A DNA stretch of 64,000 nucleotides from an uncultured Paludibaculum sp. (GCF_963665245.1 NZ_OY762267.1:4436001-4500000), one strand, 5' to 3'; shown: positions 1 to 7,835, counted from the first letter of the stretch. The notes: a model not told the origin generated them from the sequence alone. Numbers and translations are program-made.

Positions 1-483
1 ATCCGCCTGGTCCGCCGCTACCGCTTCTCGGCCTCCCATCGTCTCCACACGCCGCTGCTCAGCGATGAGGAGAACCGGGCAGTGTACGGGAAATGCAACA
101 ATCCCTACGGTCACGGCCACGACTATACTCTCGACGTGTACGTTCAGGAGCGGGTCGATCCGGCCCGCGGCCGGGCGGTGTCCGTGGATGCCCTCGACTT
201 GTTCATTGACGCCGTGGTATTGAAACCCTTCGACCGCCGCAACCTGAACGTCGAAGTGGCCGAGTTTGCGACACTTGTGCCCACCACTGAGGTTTTGGCC
301 GAAGTGCTCGCGCGGCGTCTTGCCGCCGCCTGGCCCATCGCGTTTGCGGGCCTTCCGGCGCGGTTTGAAAAGCTAAGAATCTGGGAAACCAAACGCAACA
401 TCTTTGAAGTGCTGGCGCCCGTCCCGGCGCCAAGAGAAAGTCATCGCGATGAAATCATCGAAAGCTGTAGTCAAGGTTCTTGA
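1..483 (+). CDS. queD: 6-carboxytetrahydropterin synthase / PTPS family protein, 5' truncated by window edge
   Basis: The reading frame is open from base 1 and ends at TGA 481-483, so the start lies upstream of the window. PTPS-family enzymes convert dihydroneopterin triphosphate either to 6-carboxytetrahydropterin (queuosine route) or to a pterin intermediate. The zinc-binding histidines are visible in SASHRLH near base 31 and in CNNPYGHGHDY near base 91. WETKRNIFEV near the C-terminus fits the conserved Glu segment. An internal GTG at 82 is not the real start, because it would remove the first zinc ligand. The following folE overlaps the end of this gene by 35 bases, so GTP cyclohydrolase I supplies its substrate from the same transcript. 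QueD rather than a biopterin-type PTPS is an inference; no other queuosine gene is in view. Confidence 0.9.
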   Translation: MRLVRRYRFSASHRLHTPLLSDEENRAVYGKCNNPYGHGHDYTLDVYVQERVDPARGRAVSVDALDLFIDAVVLKPFDRRNLNVEVAEFATLVPTTEVLAEVLARRLAAAWPIAFAGLPARFEKLRIWETKRNIFEVLAPVPAPRESHRDEIIESCSQGS

Positions 484-1075
484 ACCCAAGCGGCTCGAGG
501 CAGCCGGCAACGAGGGGGCCATTGCGGCCAACATGAAGGAGATCCTGCGCGCCCTGGGCGAAGACCCCAATCGCGAAGGCCTGCTCTCCACCCCGACGCG
601 GACTGAGAAGGCGCTGAAGTTCCTGACCAGCGGCTACCACGCCGACATCGAGAAGATCGTCAACGGCGCAATCTTCACTGAGAAGTGCGACGAAATGGTC
701 GTGGTCAAGGACATCGAGTTCTTCTCCATGTGCGAGCATCACATGCTGCCCTTCTACGGCAAGGCTCACGTTGCCTATATCCCGAAGAATAAGATCATTG
801 GGCTCAGCAAGATCCCGCGCCTCGTCGACGTCTTTGCGCGCCGGTTGCAGGTGCAGGAACGCCTCACTCAGCAGATCGCCGAGTGCCTCCAGGAAGTGCT
901 CGACCCCATTGGCGTCGGCGTCATCACCGAGGCCCGCCACTTCTGCATGATGATGCGCGGCGTCGAAAAACAGCACTCTTCCACCACGTCATCCGCGATG
1001 CTCGGTGCCTTCCGCCAGCGCAAGGACTCGCGCGACGAGTTCCTCTCTCACGTCCGTCACAATTCGCTGGTCTGA
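449..1075 (+). CDS. folE: GTP cyclohydrolase I
   Basis: This enzyme opens GTP to 7,8-dihydroneopterin triphosphate, the first step of folate and other pterin pathways. The protein is 208 residues, the usual length. Zinc ligands are seen as Cys95 in MCEHHMLPF and Cys166 in ARHFCMMMRG, and the segment KIIGLSKIPRLVDVFARRLQ is the family signature. I chose ATG 449 over the upstream TTG 404: the coding sequence before 449 is the queD frame read out of phase, and a purine-rich GAGAAAG lies about 8 bases upstream of 449. The 35-base overlap with the preceding PTPS gene implies translational coupling. Confidence 0.95.
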   Translation: MKSSKAVVKVLEPKRLEAAGNEGAIAANMKEILRALGEDPNREGLLSTPTRTEKALKFLTSGYHADIEKIVNGAIFTEKCDEMVVVKDIEFFSMCEHHMLPFYGKAHVAYIPKNKIIGLSKIPRLVDVFARRLQVQERLTQQIAECLQEVLDPIGVGVITEARHFCMMMRGVEKQHSSTTSSAMLGAFRQRKDSRDEFLSHVRHNSLV

Positions 1076-1112
1076 ACCCGTTGCTACTGTAAGATTTCTT
1101 AAGTTTTCCACT

Positions 1113-1146
1113 GGCCGCCCCGGCGCACTTGCCGACGGCGGCCTTT
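1113..1146 (+). terminator. Probable hairpin terminator after folE
   Basis: A GGCCGCC arm at 1113-1119 pairs with GGCGGCC at 1137-1143, followed by TTT. The loop is 17 bases and the T run is short, so this is a modest candidate. It lies between folE and the next gene, where transcription would be expected to stop. Confidence 0.4.
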
Positions 1147-1165
1147 GCGTTAGGATAAAAACTGA

Positions 1166-1555
1166 ATGCTAGAGAACTTCCGCCGATTCGAAGTGACCGA
1201 CCCCTTCGGCCGCGTGTGGCAGGTCGAGTTCCGGTGGCAGCAGAATGCCATCTCCATCCGCCACTGCGACGCCGTCGACTGTAAGTACTACATCACCGAC
1301 GGTGAGGAGAAACGCGAGGTGGTGGTGGCCCTCATGCACCCCGACCTCCTGGCCGCTTCCGCCAGCCGGAAACGCCCCCTGACCGACGCCTGGTGCATGC
1401 GCTTGGCGGGTCTCCATCTCCAGCACATGATTTCCACCTGGGAGGACATGGAGTCGTCCATCGTCACGGTCCCCTCCGCCGCTCTGGAGGCCCACGGCCG
1501 GGCCATCGAGGAAGCGGAGAACCAGGAGCGTGAACGGCTTCTGTTAGCCCACTAA
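1166..1555 (+). CDS. Conserved-looking hypothetical protein (129 aa)
   Basis: I do not recognise a family. The protein is soluble, mixed alpha/beta in composition, with no signal peptide. An N-terminal stretch, FEVTDPFGRVWQVEFRW, reads like the start of a beta-rich domain. Two cysteines sit close together (HCDAVDCKYY, about residues 34-40). The C-terminus is acidic and helical (EEAENQERERLL). ATG 1166 has a TAGGAT ribosome-binding site about 10 bases upstream. It stands alone between folE and the LysW-like gene. Codon use matches its neighbours, so I take it as real, function unknown. Confidence 0.75.
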   Translation: MLENFRRFEVTDPFGRVWQVEFRWQQNAISIRHCDAVDCKYYITDGEEKREVVVALMHPDLLAASASRKRPLTDAWCMRLAGLHLQHMISTWEDMESSIVTVPSAALEAHGRAIEEAENQERERLLLAH

Positions 1556-1641
1556 GTTCCCCGTTGCATTAGGCGGAGCACTTTGGCGACAATTCACTCT
1601 GAACGCTTGAAGCGCTTGCCTTCTTTTGAGGAGAATCAGCC

Positions 1642-1884
1642 ATGATCGACTGCCCGGAATGTGGCGCTGCCATTGACGTAGAAGAGGACGAACTGGACGA
1701 AGGCGAATCTGTCCTCTGTGAGGAGTGCGGCAAGAATTTCGTAGTCTCGTCCGTCGATCCCCTCGAGTTGGAAACCGACGGTGAAGACTTCGACGACGAA
1801 GAGTTCGACGAGGAATTCGACGAGGAAGAGGATGAGGAAGATGAGGAAGAAGAAGAGGAGGAAGAGGACGACGATTGGCGCTAA
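1642..1884 (+). CDS. LysW-like zinc-ribbon protein with long polyacidic tail
   Basis: An 80-residue protein. Residues 1-43 match the layout of LysW/ArgW amino-group carrier proteins: CPECGA near the N-terminus, CEECG about 22 residues on, then VVSSVDPLELE. Known LysW proteins are about 54 residues and end in EDWGE, where the final Glu carries the substrate. Here the body is followed by roughly 35 residues that are almost all Asp and Glu, and the protein ends DDDWR: the Trp is kept but the terminal Glu is replaced by Arg. No LysX, LysZ, LysY or LysJ gene is nearby, and lysA of the diaminopimelate route lies 1.3 kb away, so a role in lysine synthesis is doubtful. Ribosome-binding site GAGGAGA lies upstream of ATG 1642. 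Its 3' end overlaps the next gene in the +1 frame. Confidence 0.8.
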   Translation: MIDCPECGAAIDVEEDELDEGESVLCEECGKNFVVSSVDPLELETDGEDFDDEEFDEEFDEEEDEEDEEEEEEEEDDDWR

Positions 1885-2266
1885 GCTCTTTGTCCTGCTC
1901 CTGCTGCTGGCCCTCTCTCCCGTTCTGCCGGCCGGTCTCCTTGCGGCCGGGGACCAGCGCGCCGAGTCGGCTGTTGTCGCCGGAACTGTGTTCCGGGATC
2001 CCGGCTTTGCCCTCCCTGGCGCGCAACTCACGCTCACCGTCAAAACCAAACCCGAAGGCGTGAAGACGCCCAAAGCCCAGAAGGCGGTTTCCGACGCCCG
2101 CGGCGAGTTCGCCTTCTACGTTCCGCCTCGCAAGGCTCAGTATCTTGTCACCGTGAAGGCGCGCGGCCACGTCCAACAGGAGAAGGTTGTTGACGTGACT
2201 GACAGTCCGGACCGGCTGGACGTCTACTTCCAGCTCAAGCCCGAGACCGCGTCCGAGTCTAAATAG
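1841..2266 (+). CDS. Secreted carboxypeptidase-regulatory-like (Ig-fold) protein
   Basis: About 141 residues if it starts at ATG 1841 (ATG 1832 is the alternative). The N-terminus is a very basic n-region (MRKKKRRKR), a hydrophobic core (KLFVLLLLLALSP) and a likely cleavage after GLLAAG. The mature part has the rhythm of a carboxypeptidase regulatory/Ig-like domain: VVAGTVFRDPGFALPGAQLTL, then DARGEFAFYVPP, then YLVTVKARGH. Such domains are common in acidobacterial envelope proteins. The start codon lies inside the polyacidic tail of the preceding gene; the same bases that give Glu/Asp there give Arg/Lys here. No closer ATG/GTG/TTG exists in frame before the hydrophobic core, which supports the overlap. 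Confidence 0.7.
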   Translation: MRKKKRRKRTTIGAKLFVLLLLLALSPVLPAGLLAAGDQRAESAVVAGTVFRDPGFALPGAQLTLTVKTKPEGVKTPKAQKAVSDARGEFAFYVPPRKAQYLVTVKARGHVQQEKVVDVTDSPDRLDVYFQLKPETASESK

Positions 2267-2275
2267 GAGTCCACC

Positions 2276-2656
2276 ATGAATCGCCGCTTCTTTGTTCTGC
2301 TGCCGCTGCTGGCCATGTCCCTGTTCGCCTTCCAGTTCACCAACCAGAAGAAGTCGAAGCGTCGCGATCCAAACGTCCGCAACGTGGAAGGCGTTGTCAC
2401 CCAGGTGGATGGCACGCCGGCCGTCGGCGCCGTGGTTCAACTGAAGAACATGCAGAGCCTGGCGGTTAAGTCGTTCATTACACAGGACGGCGGCAAGTAC
2501 CAGTTCCAGAACCTCTCCACCCACACTGACTACGAGCTGAAGGCCGACTGGAAGGAATTCGCGAGCCCCACTCGCGCATTGACCATCTTCGACACCCGTC
2601 TCGACGCCATCCTGAACCTCAAACTCGAGCCCAAGAAGGCCGACGAGAAGAAGTGA
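2276..2656 (+). CDS. Secreted carboxypeptidase-regulatory-like domain protein
   Basis: A 126-residue protein with a signal peptide (MNRRFFVLLPLLAMSLFAFQF) and one carboxypeptidase-regulatory-like domain: NVEGVVTQVDGTPAVGAVVQL, then TQDGGKYQFQNL, then YELKADW. The C-terminus is Lys-rich (EPKKADEKK). ATG 2276 follows TAGGAG with good spacing. It lies 9 bases after the previous Ig-like gene and 11 bases before the TlpA gene, so the three are probably one operon. The domain is a small beta-sandwich with no catalytic residues; a structural or surface-attachment role is inferred. Confidence 0.75.
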   Translation: MNRRFFVLLPLLAMSLFAFQFTNQKKSKRRDPNVRNVEGVVTQVDGTPAVGAVVQLKNMQSLAVKSFITQDGGKYQFQNLSTHTDYELKADWKEFASPTRALTIFDTRLDAILNLKLEPKKADEKK

Positions 2657-2667
2657 GGCCGGAGATC

Positions 2668-3141
2668 ATGCGCCGCATCCTGCTCACCCTGCTTCTGGCT
2701 GCCATCCCGGTCCTCGCCGCCGACCTGAAGCCGGTGGACGAGACCACCTTCCAGGCCAAAATCGTGGCGCCCGCCAAGGGTAAGGTTCTGTTGGTGAACT
2801 TCTGGGCAACTTACTGCGTCCCCTGCCGCAAGGAGATGCCGCAACTTGTGGCCCTGGAAGGCCGCCTCAAAGCCAAGGGTTTCCAGTTTGTCACCGTCTC
2901 CGCTGACGAACCCGAGCAGACCAAGGACGCCGGCGCCTTCCTCGACAAGGCCAAGGTTCCAGCCCCCGTCTTCATCAGGAAAGCCAAGGATGACGACAAG
3001 TTCGCGGCCGCCATGGACCCCAAGTGGTCCGGAGCCCTGCCCGCGTCGTTCCTCTACGACAAGACAGGGAAGAAGGTCCGCTCATTCTTCGGTGAAGTGA
3101 ACCTGGTCGAGCTCGAAGCCGCCATAAAGAAGCTTCTCTAG
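2668..3141 (+). CDS. TlpA-like periplasmic thioredoxin
   Basis: A 157-residue secreted thioredoxin-fold protein. It has a signal peptide (MRRILLTLLLAAIPVLAA) and the active site WATYCVPCRKEMP (CxxC with VP between the cysteines), followed by GFQFVTVSADEPE and a cis-Pro region near LPASFLYD. TlpA/ResA relatives reduce disulfides in the periplasm, often for cytochrome c maturation; no cytochrome gene is in view. I chose ATG 2668 over GTG 2653 because the signal peptide begins there and GGAG/GAGG precedes it. Confidence 0.85.
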   Translation: MRRILLTLLLAAIPVLAADLKPVDETTFQAKIVAPAKGKVLLVNFWATYCVPCRKEMPQLVALEGRLKAKGFQFVTVSADEPEQTKDAGAFLDKAKVPAPVFIRKAKDDDKFAAAMDPKWSGALPASFLYDKTGKKVRSFFGEVNLVELEAAIKKLL

Positions 3142-3221
3142 CCCCTTACTCCACCCGCCAGTAGCGTGGACGCCCTCATCCGCAGTCGCCCCCCACTCCG
3201 GCTTTCCGTCTCTCCTCGTGG

Positions 3222-4466
3222 CTAAACCTCGCCCCGAATCAGGTCGTCCAGCGTCTCGCGCTTCCGCACTGCCCGCCACGTATCGCCTTCCACGAGAATC
3301 TCGCACGGCCGTACCCGCGAGTTGTAGTTCGACGCCATGACAAACCCGTAAGCCCCGGCGGTCATGATCGCAATCAGATCTCCGGGCAGCACATTGGCCA
3401 CTTCGCGATTCTCGGCCAGGAAATCGCCGCTCTCACAAACGGGTCCGACAATGTTCGCGACCACTGTCCCGAACTTCGATTTCCGCAGCGGCAAAATCTC
3501 GTGGTGCGCCTCGTAGAGCGCCGGCCGGATCAGGTCCGTCATCGACGCGTCCGTAATCACGAACTCCTTCTCACCGTTCTTCTTGCGGTACAGCACCCGC
3601 GACAACAGGACGCCGGCCTCCGCCACAACTGACCGGCCGGGCTCGAACATCAGGAACAGATCCCGGCCCTCCACCAGCTTGCGGATCTGGCGTAGGAACC
3701 CATCGACGTCCGGCCGCGCGTCCCCGGCACGATACGGCACGCCGAGTCCGCCACCAAGGTCTAACTCTTTGATTGCAATTCCTTTAGCTCTCAGTCGCCC
3801 GATCAGGGCCAGCATCTTCGTGGCCGCTTCCAACAGCGGTGCCGCATCCAGCAATTGCGACCCGATGTGGCAGCTCACCCCGTCAATCGAGACGCCCGGC
3901 AGACTGGCCGCCCGCTCGTAGACACCCTCTACCTCGGCGATATCGATGCCGAACTTGTGCTCCTTCAGCCCTGTCGAGATGTACGGGTGCGTCGAGGCGT
4001 CCACATCCGGATTCACCCGCACCGCGATGGACGCCGTCTTGCCCAGCCGCGAGGCCAGCGAACTGATCAGCGCGATCTCCGCCTCGCTCTCGCAATTGAA
4101 GCTGTGGATGCCCAACTGCAGCGCCGAATCGATCTCGACGCGCGTCTTCCCCACGCCTGAAAACACCACCTTGGCAGGATCTCCGCCGGCCTTCAACACA
4201 CGGTGCAGTTCCCCGCCGGAAACGATGTCGAAGCCCGCCCCGGCCTGGGCCAGCAGGTTTAGCAGGCTCAGATTGCTGTTGGCCTTAACGGCGTAACAGA
4301 CGCGGTGCGGAATGCCAAACAGACCCTGGTCATAGGTGCGGTACCGGTCCAGGATCGCGCCCGACGAGTACACATAGCAGGGCGTGCCCGCGTCATCCGC
4401 GATCTTCGACAGCTCCACGTCCTCACAATAGAGGACACCCTCCCTGTACACGAACGGGTTCAACAT
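3222..4466 (-). CDS. lysA: Diaminopimelate decarboxylase
   Basis: The last step of the diaminopimelate route to lysine, PLP-dependent, fold-type III. The 414-residue length is typical. The PLP lysine is Lys61 in CYAVKANSN. Other family marks are HIGSQ, EPGRS (phosphate/substrate site), CESGDF (the catalytic Cys from the partner subunit) and MTAGAYGFVMASNYN. It begins with ATG 4466, 22 bases after the stop of the phosphatase gene, so it is the last gene of the rpiB-deoC-phosphatase-lysA run on the minus strand. Its presence means lysine is made by the DAP route, relevant to the LysW-like gene opposite. Confidence 0.95.
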   Translation of the reverse strand: MLNPFVYREGVLYCEDVELSKIADDAGTPCYVYSSGAILDRYRTYDQGLFGIPHRVCYAVKANSNLSLLNLLAQAGAGFDIVSGGELHRVLKAGGDPAKVVFSGVGKTRVEIDSALQLGIHSFNCESEAEIALISSLASRLGKTASIAVRVNPDVDASTHPYISTGLKEHKFGIDIAEVEGVYERAASLPGVSIDGVSCHIGSQLLDAAPLLEAATKMLALIGRLRAKGIAIKELDLGGGLGVPYRAGDARPDVDGFLRQIRKLVEGRDLFLMFEPGRSVVAEAGVLLSRVLYRKKNGEKEFVITDASMTDLIRPALYEAHHEILPLRKSKFGTVVANIVGPVCESGDFLAENREVANVLPGDLIAIMTAGAYGFVMASNYNSRVRPCEILVEGDTWRAVRKRETLDDLIRGEV

Positions 4467-4488
4467 AGTTCTCTTCTACTCCCCGGCG

Positions 4489-6240
4489 TTAAATGACTTT
4501 GAGGACGATGACCGTCTGGTCGTCATGCACAGGCGTGGATTCCCGGTACGACTCCAGGTCGGCCAGCAGCCCGTCCGCGATCTCCTGCGCTGAATCCGAG
4601 CAGTGTCCCTCCAGAAAACGGCGCAGCCGCCGGCGGCCATACTCCTCGCCCTCTGGATTGCCCTGGTCCTGGACACCGTCGCTGAACAGTACGAACACGT
4701 CGCCGCTCTTGGCCTGGAACTCGGTCTCGTCGTACTCCACGTTCTCCAGCAGTCCCACCGGCACGCCGGCCGCGTGCGGCTGCAGAATCTGCCCGCCGCG
4801 GCACACCAGCGGTGTGGTCGAGCCCGCATTGGCCATGATGAACTTCTTCTCCACGGCCCGCCACAGCATCACCAGCAGCGTCACATACCGCGCGGGCACC
4901 TGCCGTTCCATCAGAGTGTCGTTCAGTGACTTCAACAGTTGCGCCGGGCTCCTGCGCCTTGGCGCCGCGCCGCGCAGCATCCCGCTGAACAGCGCCCCAT
5001 ACAACGCCGCCGCCGCGCCTTTACCGCTGGAGTCGCCGAACGCCAGCATGGTGTGGTCGTCCGAGTACTCGAAGAAATCGAAGACGTCGCCGCTCACCAG
5101 CCGCGCCGGCTTCATCCGCACACCCACATTCAGGCCCGGCAAGTCCGGCGCCGCCTGGGGCATCATGATCGACTGCACTTCCTGGGCCGCTTCCAGATCG
5201 TCCTGGATCGCCTTCTCGCGCTGCTCCAATTCCTGGTACAGCCGCGCGTTCTCGATGGCGTTCGCCACCGACGGAGCAATCAGCGAGAGTGTCCGCACAT
5301 GGTCTTCGTTGAAATACCCCACACGCTCGCTCTCCAGATCCATCACGCCGATGACCCGGTCCTTCACGATCAGCGGGACAGCCACTTCGCTGCGGATCCC
5401 CAGATGCGAGTCGATATACCGCGGATCCGTCGCCGTGTCCCGCGACAGCACCGGCTGCCGCGACGTCGCAGCCGCGCCCGTAATACCCTTGCCCAGCGGC
5501 AGACTCTCCATCTGCACCCGCTGGTCATACCGCTGGCTGAACAGGCTCCGCAGCTCTTTCCGCTCTTCATCCACCTGCAGCACGATAAAGGCGTCGAAGT
5601 TGATCAGTGTCCGCACGCTCTTCGCGATCTTCACCAGAAGGTCGTCCAGCTTCAGAATCGACGAGAACTCGTGCGCCATGTGCCCCAGCACGCGCTGCGT
5701 CTTGCTTTGCCGCTCCACTTTCCGGTACAGCCGCGCATTGTCGATAGCCGCCCCCACGCGCGAGGCAATCAATTGCAGCAACGCGCGGTCCTGGGCCGAG
5801 AACGCATCCGGAGTGGTGGATTCCAGGTCGATCACGCCCACCAGTTTGTGCCGCGCCAGCATGGGCACAGCCAACTCGCTCCGCACGGCATCCAGGGCGT
5901 TCAGATACCGCTTGTCGTCATCGACATTGCCTGCCATCACCGGCTGCCGCGTCGCCGCCGCCGTTCCAGTAAGACCCTCGCCCAGCGGAATCAGCAGATT
6001 GTGCGCGACTTCATTCCGGTGGCCCAGGGAGTAGCGGATCCGCAGACCCTTGCGCCGCTCGCTGTACAACAGGATTGCGAACAGGTCGTGCGGGATCACC
6101 TGGCGGACGATGTCCGAGACGTTCTCCATCAGCCGCTCCAGGTCGAGCGTCTCGCCCGTCGCGGCCGACACTTCCAGCAGGAAGTCGAGCAATTCCGCTC
6201 GCTCCCGGAACCGGACCCGGGTTTTGCGTGTGACGGCCAT
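4489..6240 (-). CDS. Tandem GAF-domain PP2C (RsbU/SpoIIE-type) Ser/Thr phosphatase
   Basis: A 583-residue cytoplasmic signalling protein. Two GAF domains lie at about residues 20-175 and 205-345; each ends in an IGVMDLES-type segment and helix (AAIDNARLYRKVE, NAIENARLYQELE). A coiled linker, then a PP2C/SpoIIE phosphatase domain from about 375 to the end. Metal-binding acids are visible in VSGDVFDFFE, FGDSSGKGAAAALY and DGVQDQG, and DDQTVIVL closes the domain. Such proteins dephosphorylate anti-anti-sigma factors in response to a ligand of the GAF domains; no anti-sigma partner is present here. It starts 4 bases after deoC. Confidence 0.9.
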   Translation of the reverse strand: MAVTRKTRVRFRERAELLDFLLEVSAATGETLDLERLMENVSDIVRQVIPHDLFAILLYSERRKGLRIRYSLGHRNEVAHNLLIPLGEGLTGTAAATRQPVMAGNVDDDKRYLNALDAVRSELAVPMLARHKLVGVIDLESTTPDAFSAQDRALLQLIASRVGAAIDNARLYRKVERQSKTQRVLGHMAHEFSSILKLDDLLVKIAKSVRTLINFDAFIVLQVDEERKELRSLFSQRYDQRVQMESLPLGKGITGAAATSRQPVLSRDTATDPRYIDSHLGIRSEVAVPLIVKDRVIGVMDLESERVGYFNEDHVRTLSLIAPSVANAIENARLYQELEQREKAIQDDLEAAQEVQSIMMPQAAPDLPGLNVGVRMKPARLVSGDVFDFFEYSDDHTMLAFGDSSGKGAAAALYGALFSGMLRGAAPRRRSPAQLLKSLNDTLMERQVPARYVTLLVMLWRAVEKKFIMANAGSTTPLVCRGGQILQPHAAGVPVGLLENVEYDETEFQAKSGDVFVLFSDGVQDQGNPEGEEYGRRRLRRFLEGHCSDSAQEIADGLLADLESYRESTPVHDDQTVIVLKVI

Positions 6241-6244
6241 GGAC

Positions 6245-7171
6245 CTATCGCGCCGTGGCCTCTACGATTTTGACGCTGGCACTCGCTCCGATCCGGCTCG
6301 CGCCGGCGGTGTACATGGTTTCCAGGTCTTCCAGCGTGCGAATGCCGCCGGACGCCTTCACGCCCATATCCGGCCCCACGATCTTGCGCATCAGCGCGAC
6401 ATCGTTGGCCGTGGCGCCGTGCTTGGAGAAGCCGGTGGACGTCTTCACGAAGTCCGCCCCCGCGATCTTGCACAGTGCGCACGCGATCGCCTTCTCCTCG
6501 TCCGTCAGCAACGCCGTCTCGAGAATCACCTTTAGAATTGCGCCGTTGCGGTGGCACGACTCCGCCACCAACTGCACGTCCTGCTTCACCGTCGAATGGT
6601 CGCCGCTCTTCAGGGCCCCGACATTCAGCACCATGTCGATCTCCTGCGCGCCCACCCGCACCGCGATCTCGGTCTCCGCCACCTTCGACGCCGTCGACGT
6701 GGCCCCCAACGGGAACCCAATGACCGTGCAAACCTTGACCGGCGTGCCCTTGAGCTCCGCGGCCACCAGGGGCACCCAGTACGGATTCACGCAGACACTG
6801 GCGAAGTTGTACTGTTTCGCTTCCTGGCAGACTTTGACTACCTCGGCGCGCGACGCTTCCGGCTTCAGAATCGTGTGGTCGATCAGCGCCGCTACCTTGG
6901 GGTCGATCTTCGTCAGCTTCTCACTGGCCGAAACGCGATCGGCACCGGCCGAGATGATGTTCTTCGTCTTCAGCGCGCACATCTGCGCGCAGCGCTGCAC
7001 GCAGCCCGGGCACACGTCCTCTGACTCGTTTAGACCCTCCCGGCCCCTAATGCTGGAGGTGATGCTGGAGGCCGACACCGCTGGCGCGGACACAATGGGA
7101 GCCGTCCCGGCTCCGGCCAGGATCTGTTCGGCGATCGCCGCCGCTATGCTTTCGAGTTCTGCGCGTTCCAC
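6245..7171 (-). CDS. deoC: Deoxyribose-phosphate aldolase with N-terminal Cys-cluster extension
   Basis: Cleaves 2-deoxyribose 5-phosphate to acetaldehyde and glyceraldehyde 3-phosphate. The catalytic core occupies about residues 86-308: EIDMVLNVGAL (catalytic Asp), ADFVKTSTGFS (Schiff-base Lys) and GVKASGGIRT (second Lys). Core DeoC proteins are about 220-260 residues; this one has about 85 extra at the N-terminus. Residues 1-20 form a short amphipathic helix (MERAELESIAAAIAEQIL), like peptides that target enzymes into bacterial microcompartments. A linker follows, then a Cys cluster, CPGCVQRCAQMC (Cys54, 57, 61, 65). The start is GTG 7171, inside the end of rpiB (28-base overlap), so the two are coupled. 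No shell-protein gene is in the window. Confidence 0.92.
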   Translation of the reverse strand: MERAELESIAAAIAEQILAGAGTAPIVSAPAVSASSITSSIRGREGLNESEDVCPGCVQRCAQMCALKTKNIISAGADRVSASEKLTKIDPKVAALIDHTILKPEASRAEVVKVCQEAKQYNFASVCVNPYWVPLVAAELKGTPVKVCTVIGFPLGATSTASKVAETEIAVRVGAQEIDMVLNVGALKSGDHSTVKQDVQLVAESCHRNGAILKVILETALLTDEEKAIACALCKIAGADFVKTSTGFSKHGATANDVALMRKIVGPDMGVKASGGIRTLEDLETMYTAGASRIGASASVKIVEATAR

Positions 7172-7779
7172 GTTGAATACGCTCGTTCGATCTCAGTAAT
7201 CTTATCGATTCGACCCTGATGCCGGCCGCCGCCGTATGGGGTGGCAAGCCAGCTCCGCAGCACGTCCTCGGCTTGGCTCTCGGTGAGCATTCGCCCCCCT
7301 AAAGTGAGCACATTGGCGTGGTTGTGCTCGCGGCTGTTCCGGGCGGAAGCCCTATCATAACATAGGGCTGCGCGGATTCCGGGTACCTTGTTGGCGGCCA
7401 TCGAGCTGCCGATTCCGGCCCCGTCCACGATGATTCCAAAGGCCGCTTTGCCCCCCGCCACCAGCTTGGCGACGGCATGCGCAATGTCCGGATAATCGGC
7501 CGCCTCTTCCTCGAAAACCCCAACGTCCACGGTGGTCCAGCCCAACTCGTCCAGAATCGGCTTCAGCCGCTCTTTCATGCGGAAGCCGCCATGGTCGGCA
7601 CCAATGGCGATCTTCCTGTCCGGTTGCACCAGCCGCGCGATCTCCTCCTGGGGGAGTTCCACGATCTGGACGCCCCGTTCCAGGGCAAGGTCGCGGGCGG
7701 ATGGGGTGAAGATCGAGCCCGGCGGCACGTGGAGCACACCCTCGCGGGGTACATCCTCCATGGTGACGACACGGCGCAT
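7144..7779 (-). CDS. rpiB: RpiB-type ribose 5-phosphate isomerase with N-terminal extension
   Basis: A LacA/RpiB sugar-phosphate isomerase, 211 residues from ATG 7779 (a longer frame to 7854 is possible but would add a non-conserved stretch). The core begins near residue 56: KIAIGADHGGF, then YPDIAHAVAKLV, NKVPGIRAALCYD, and EHNHANVLTLGGR. In classic RpiB the base is a Cys (or Glu) in the C-G-x-G-I-G loop; here that loop reads VDGAGIGSSMAANK, with Asp119 in that position. The first 55 residues are an added domain with IFTPSARDLALERGVQIVEL. It overlaps deoC by 28 bases, pairing an isomerase and an aldolase of pentose phosphates. A microcompartment link is inferred only. Confidence 0.88.
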   Translation of the reverse strand: MRRVVTMEDVPREGVLHVPPGSIFTPSARDLALERGVQIVELPQEEIARLVQPDRKIAIGADHGGFRMKERLKPILDELGWTTVDVGVFEEEAADYPDIAHAVAKLVAGGKAAFGIIVDGAGIGSSMAANKVPGIRAALCYDRASARNSREHNHANVLTLGGRMLTESQAEDVLRSWLATPYGGGRHQGRIDKITEIERAYSTWNAQNSKA

Positions 7780-7835
7780 CAGACTCGATGATCGCACAAT
7801 GCGTGCGACCGCCCCGTCCCGATAGCGGATGCCTA

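Noticed and set aside
4493..6034. 513-residue plus-strand frame opposite the GAF phosphatase
   Set aside because: Ser/Arg-rich antisense shadow; the minus-strand gene has clear GAF and PP2C motifs.
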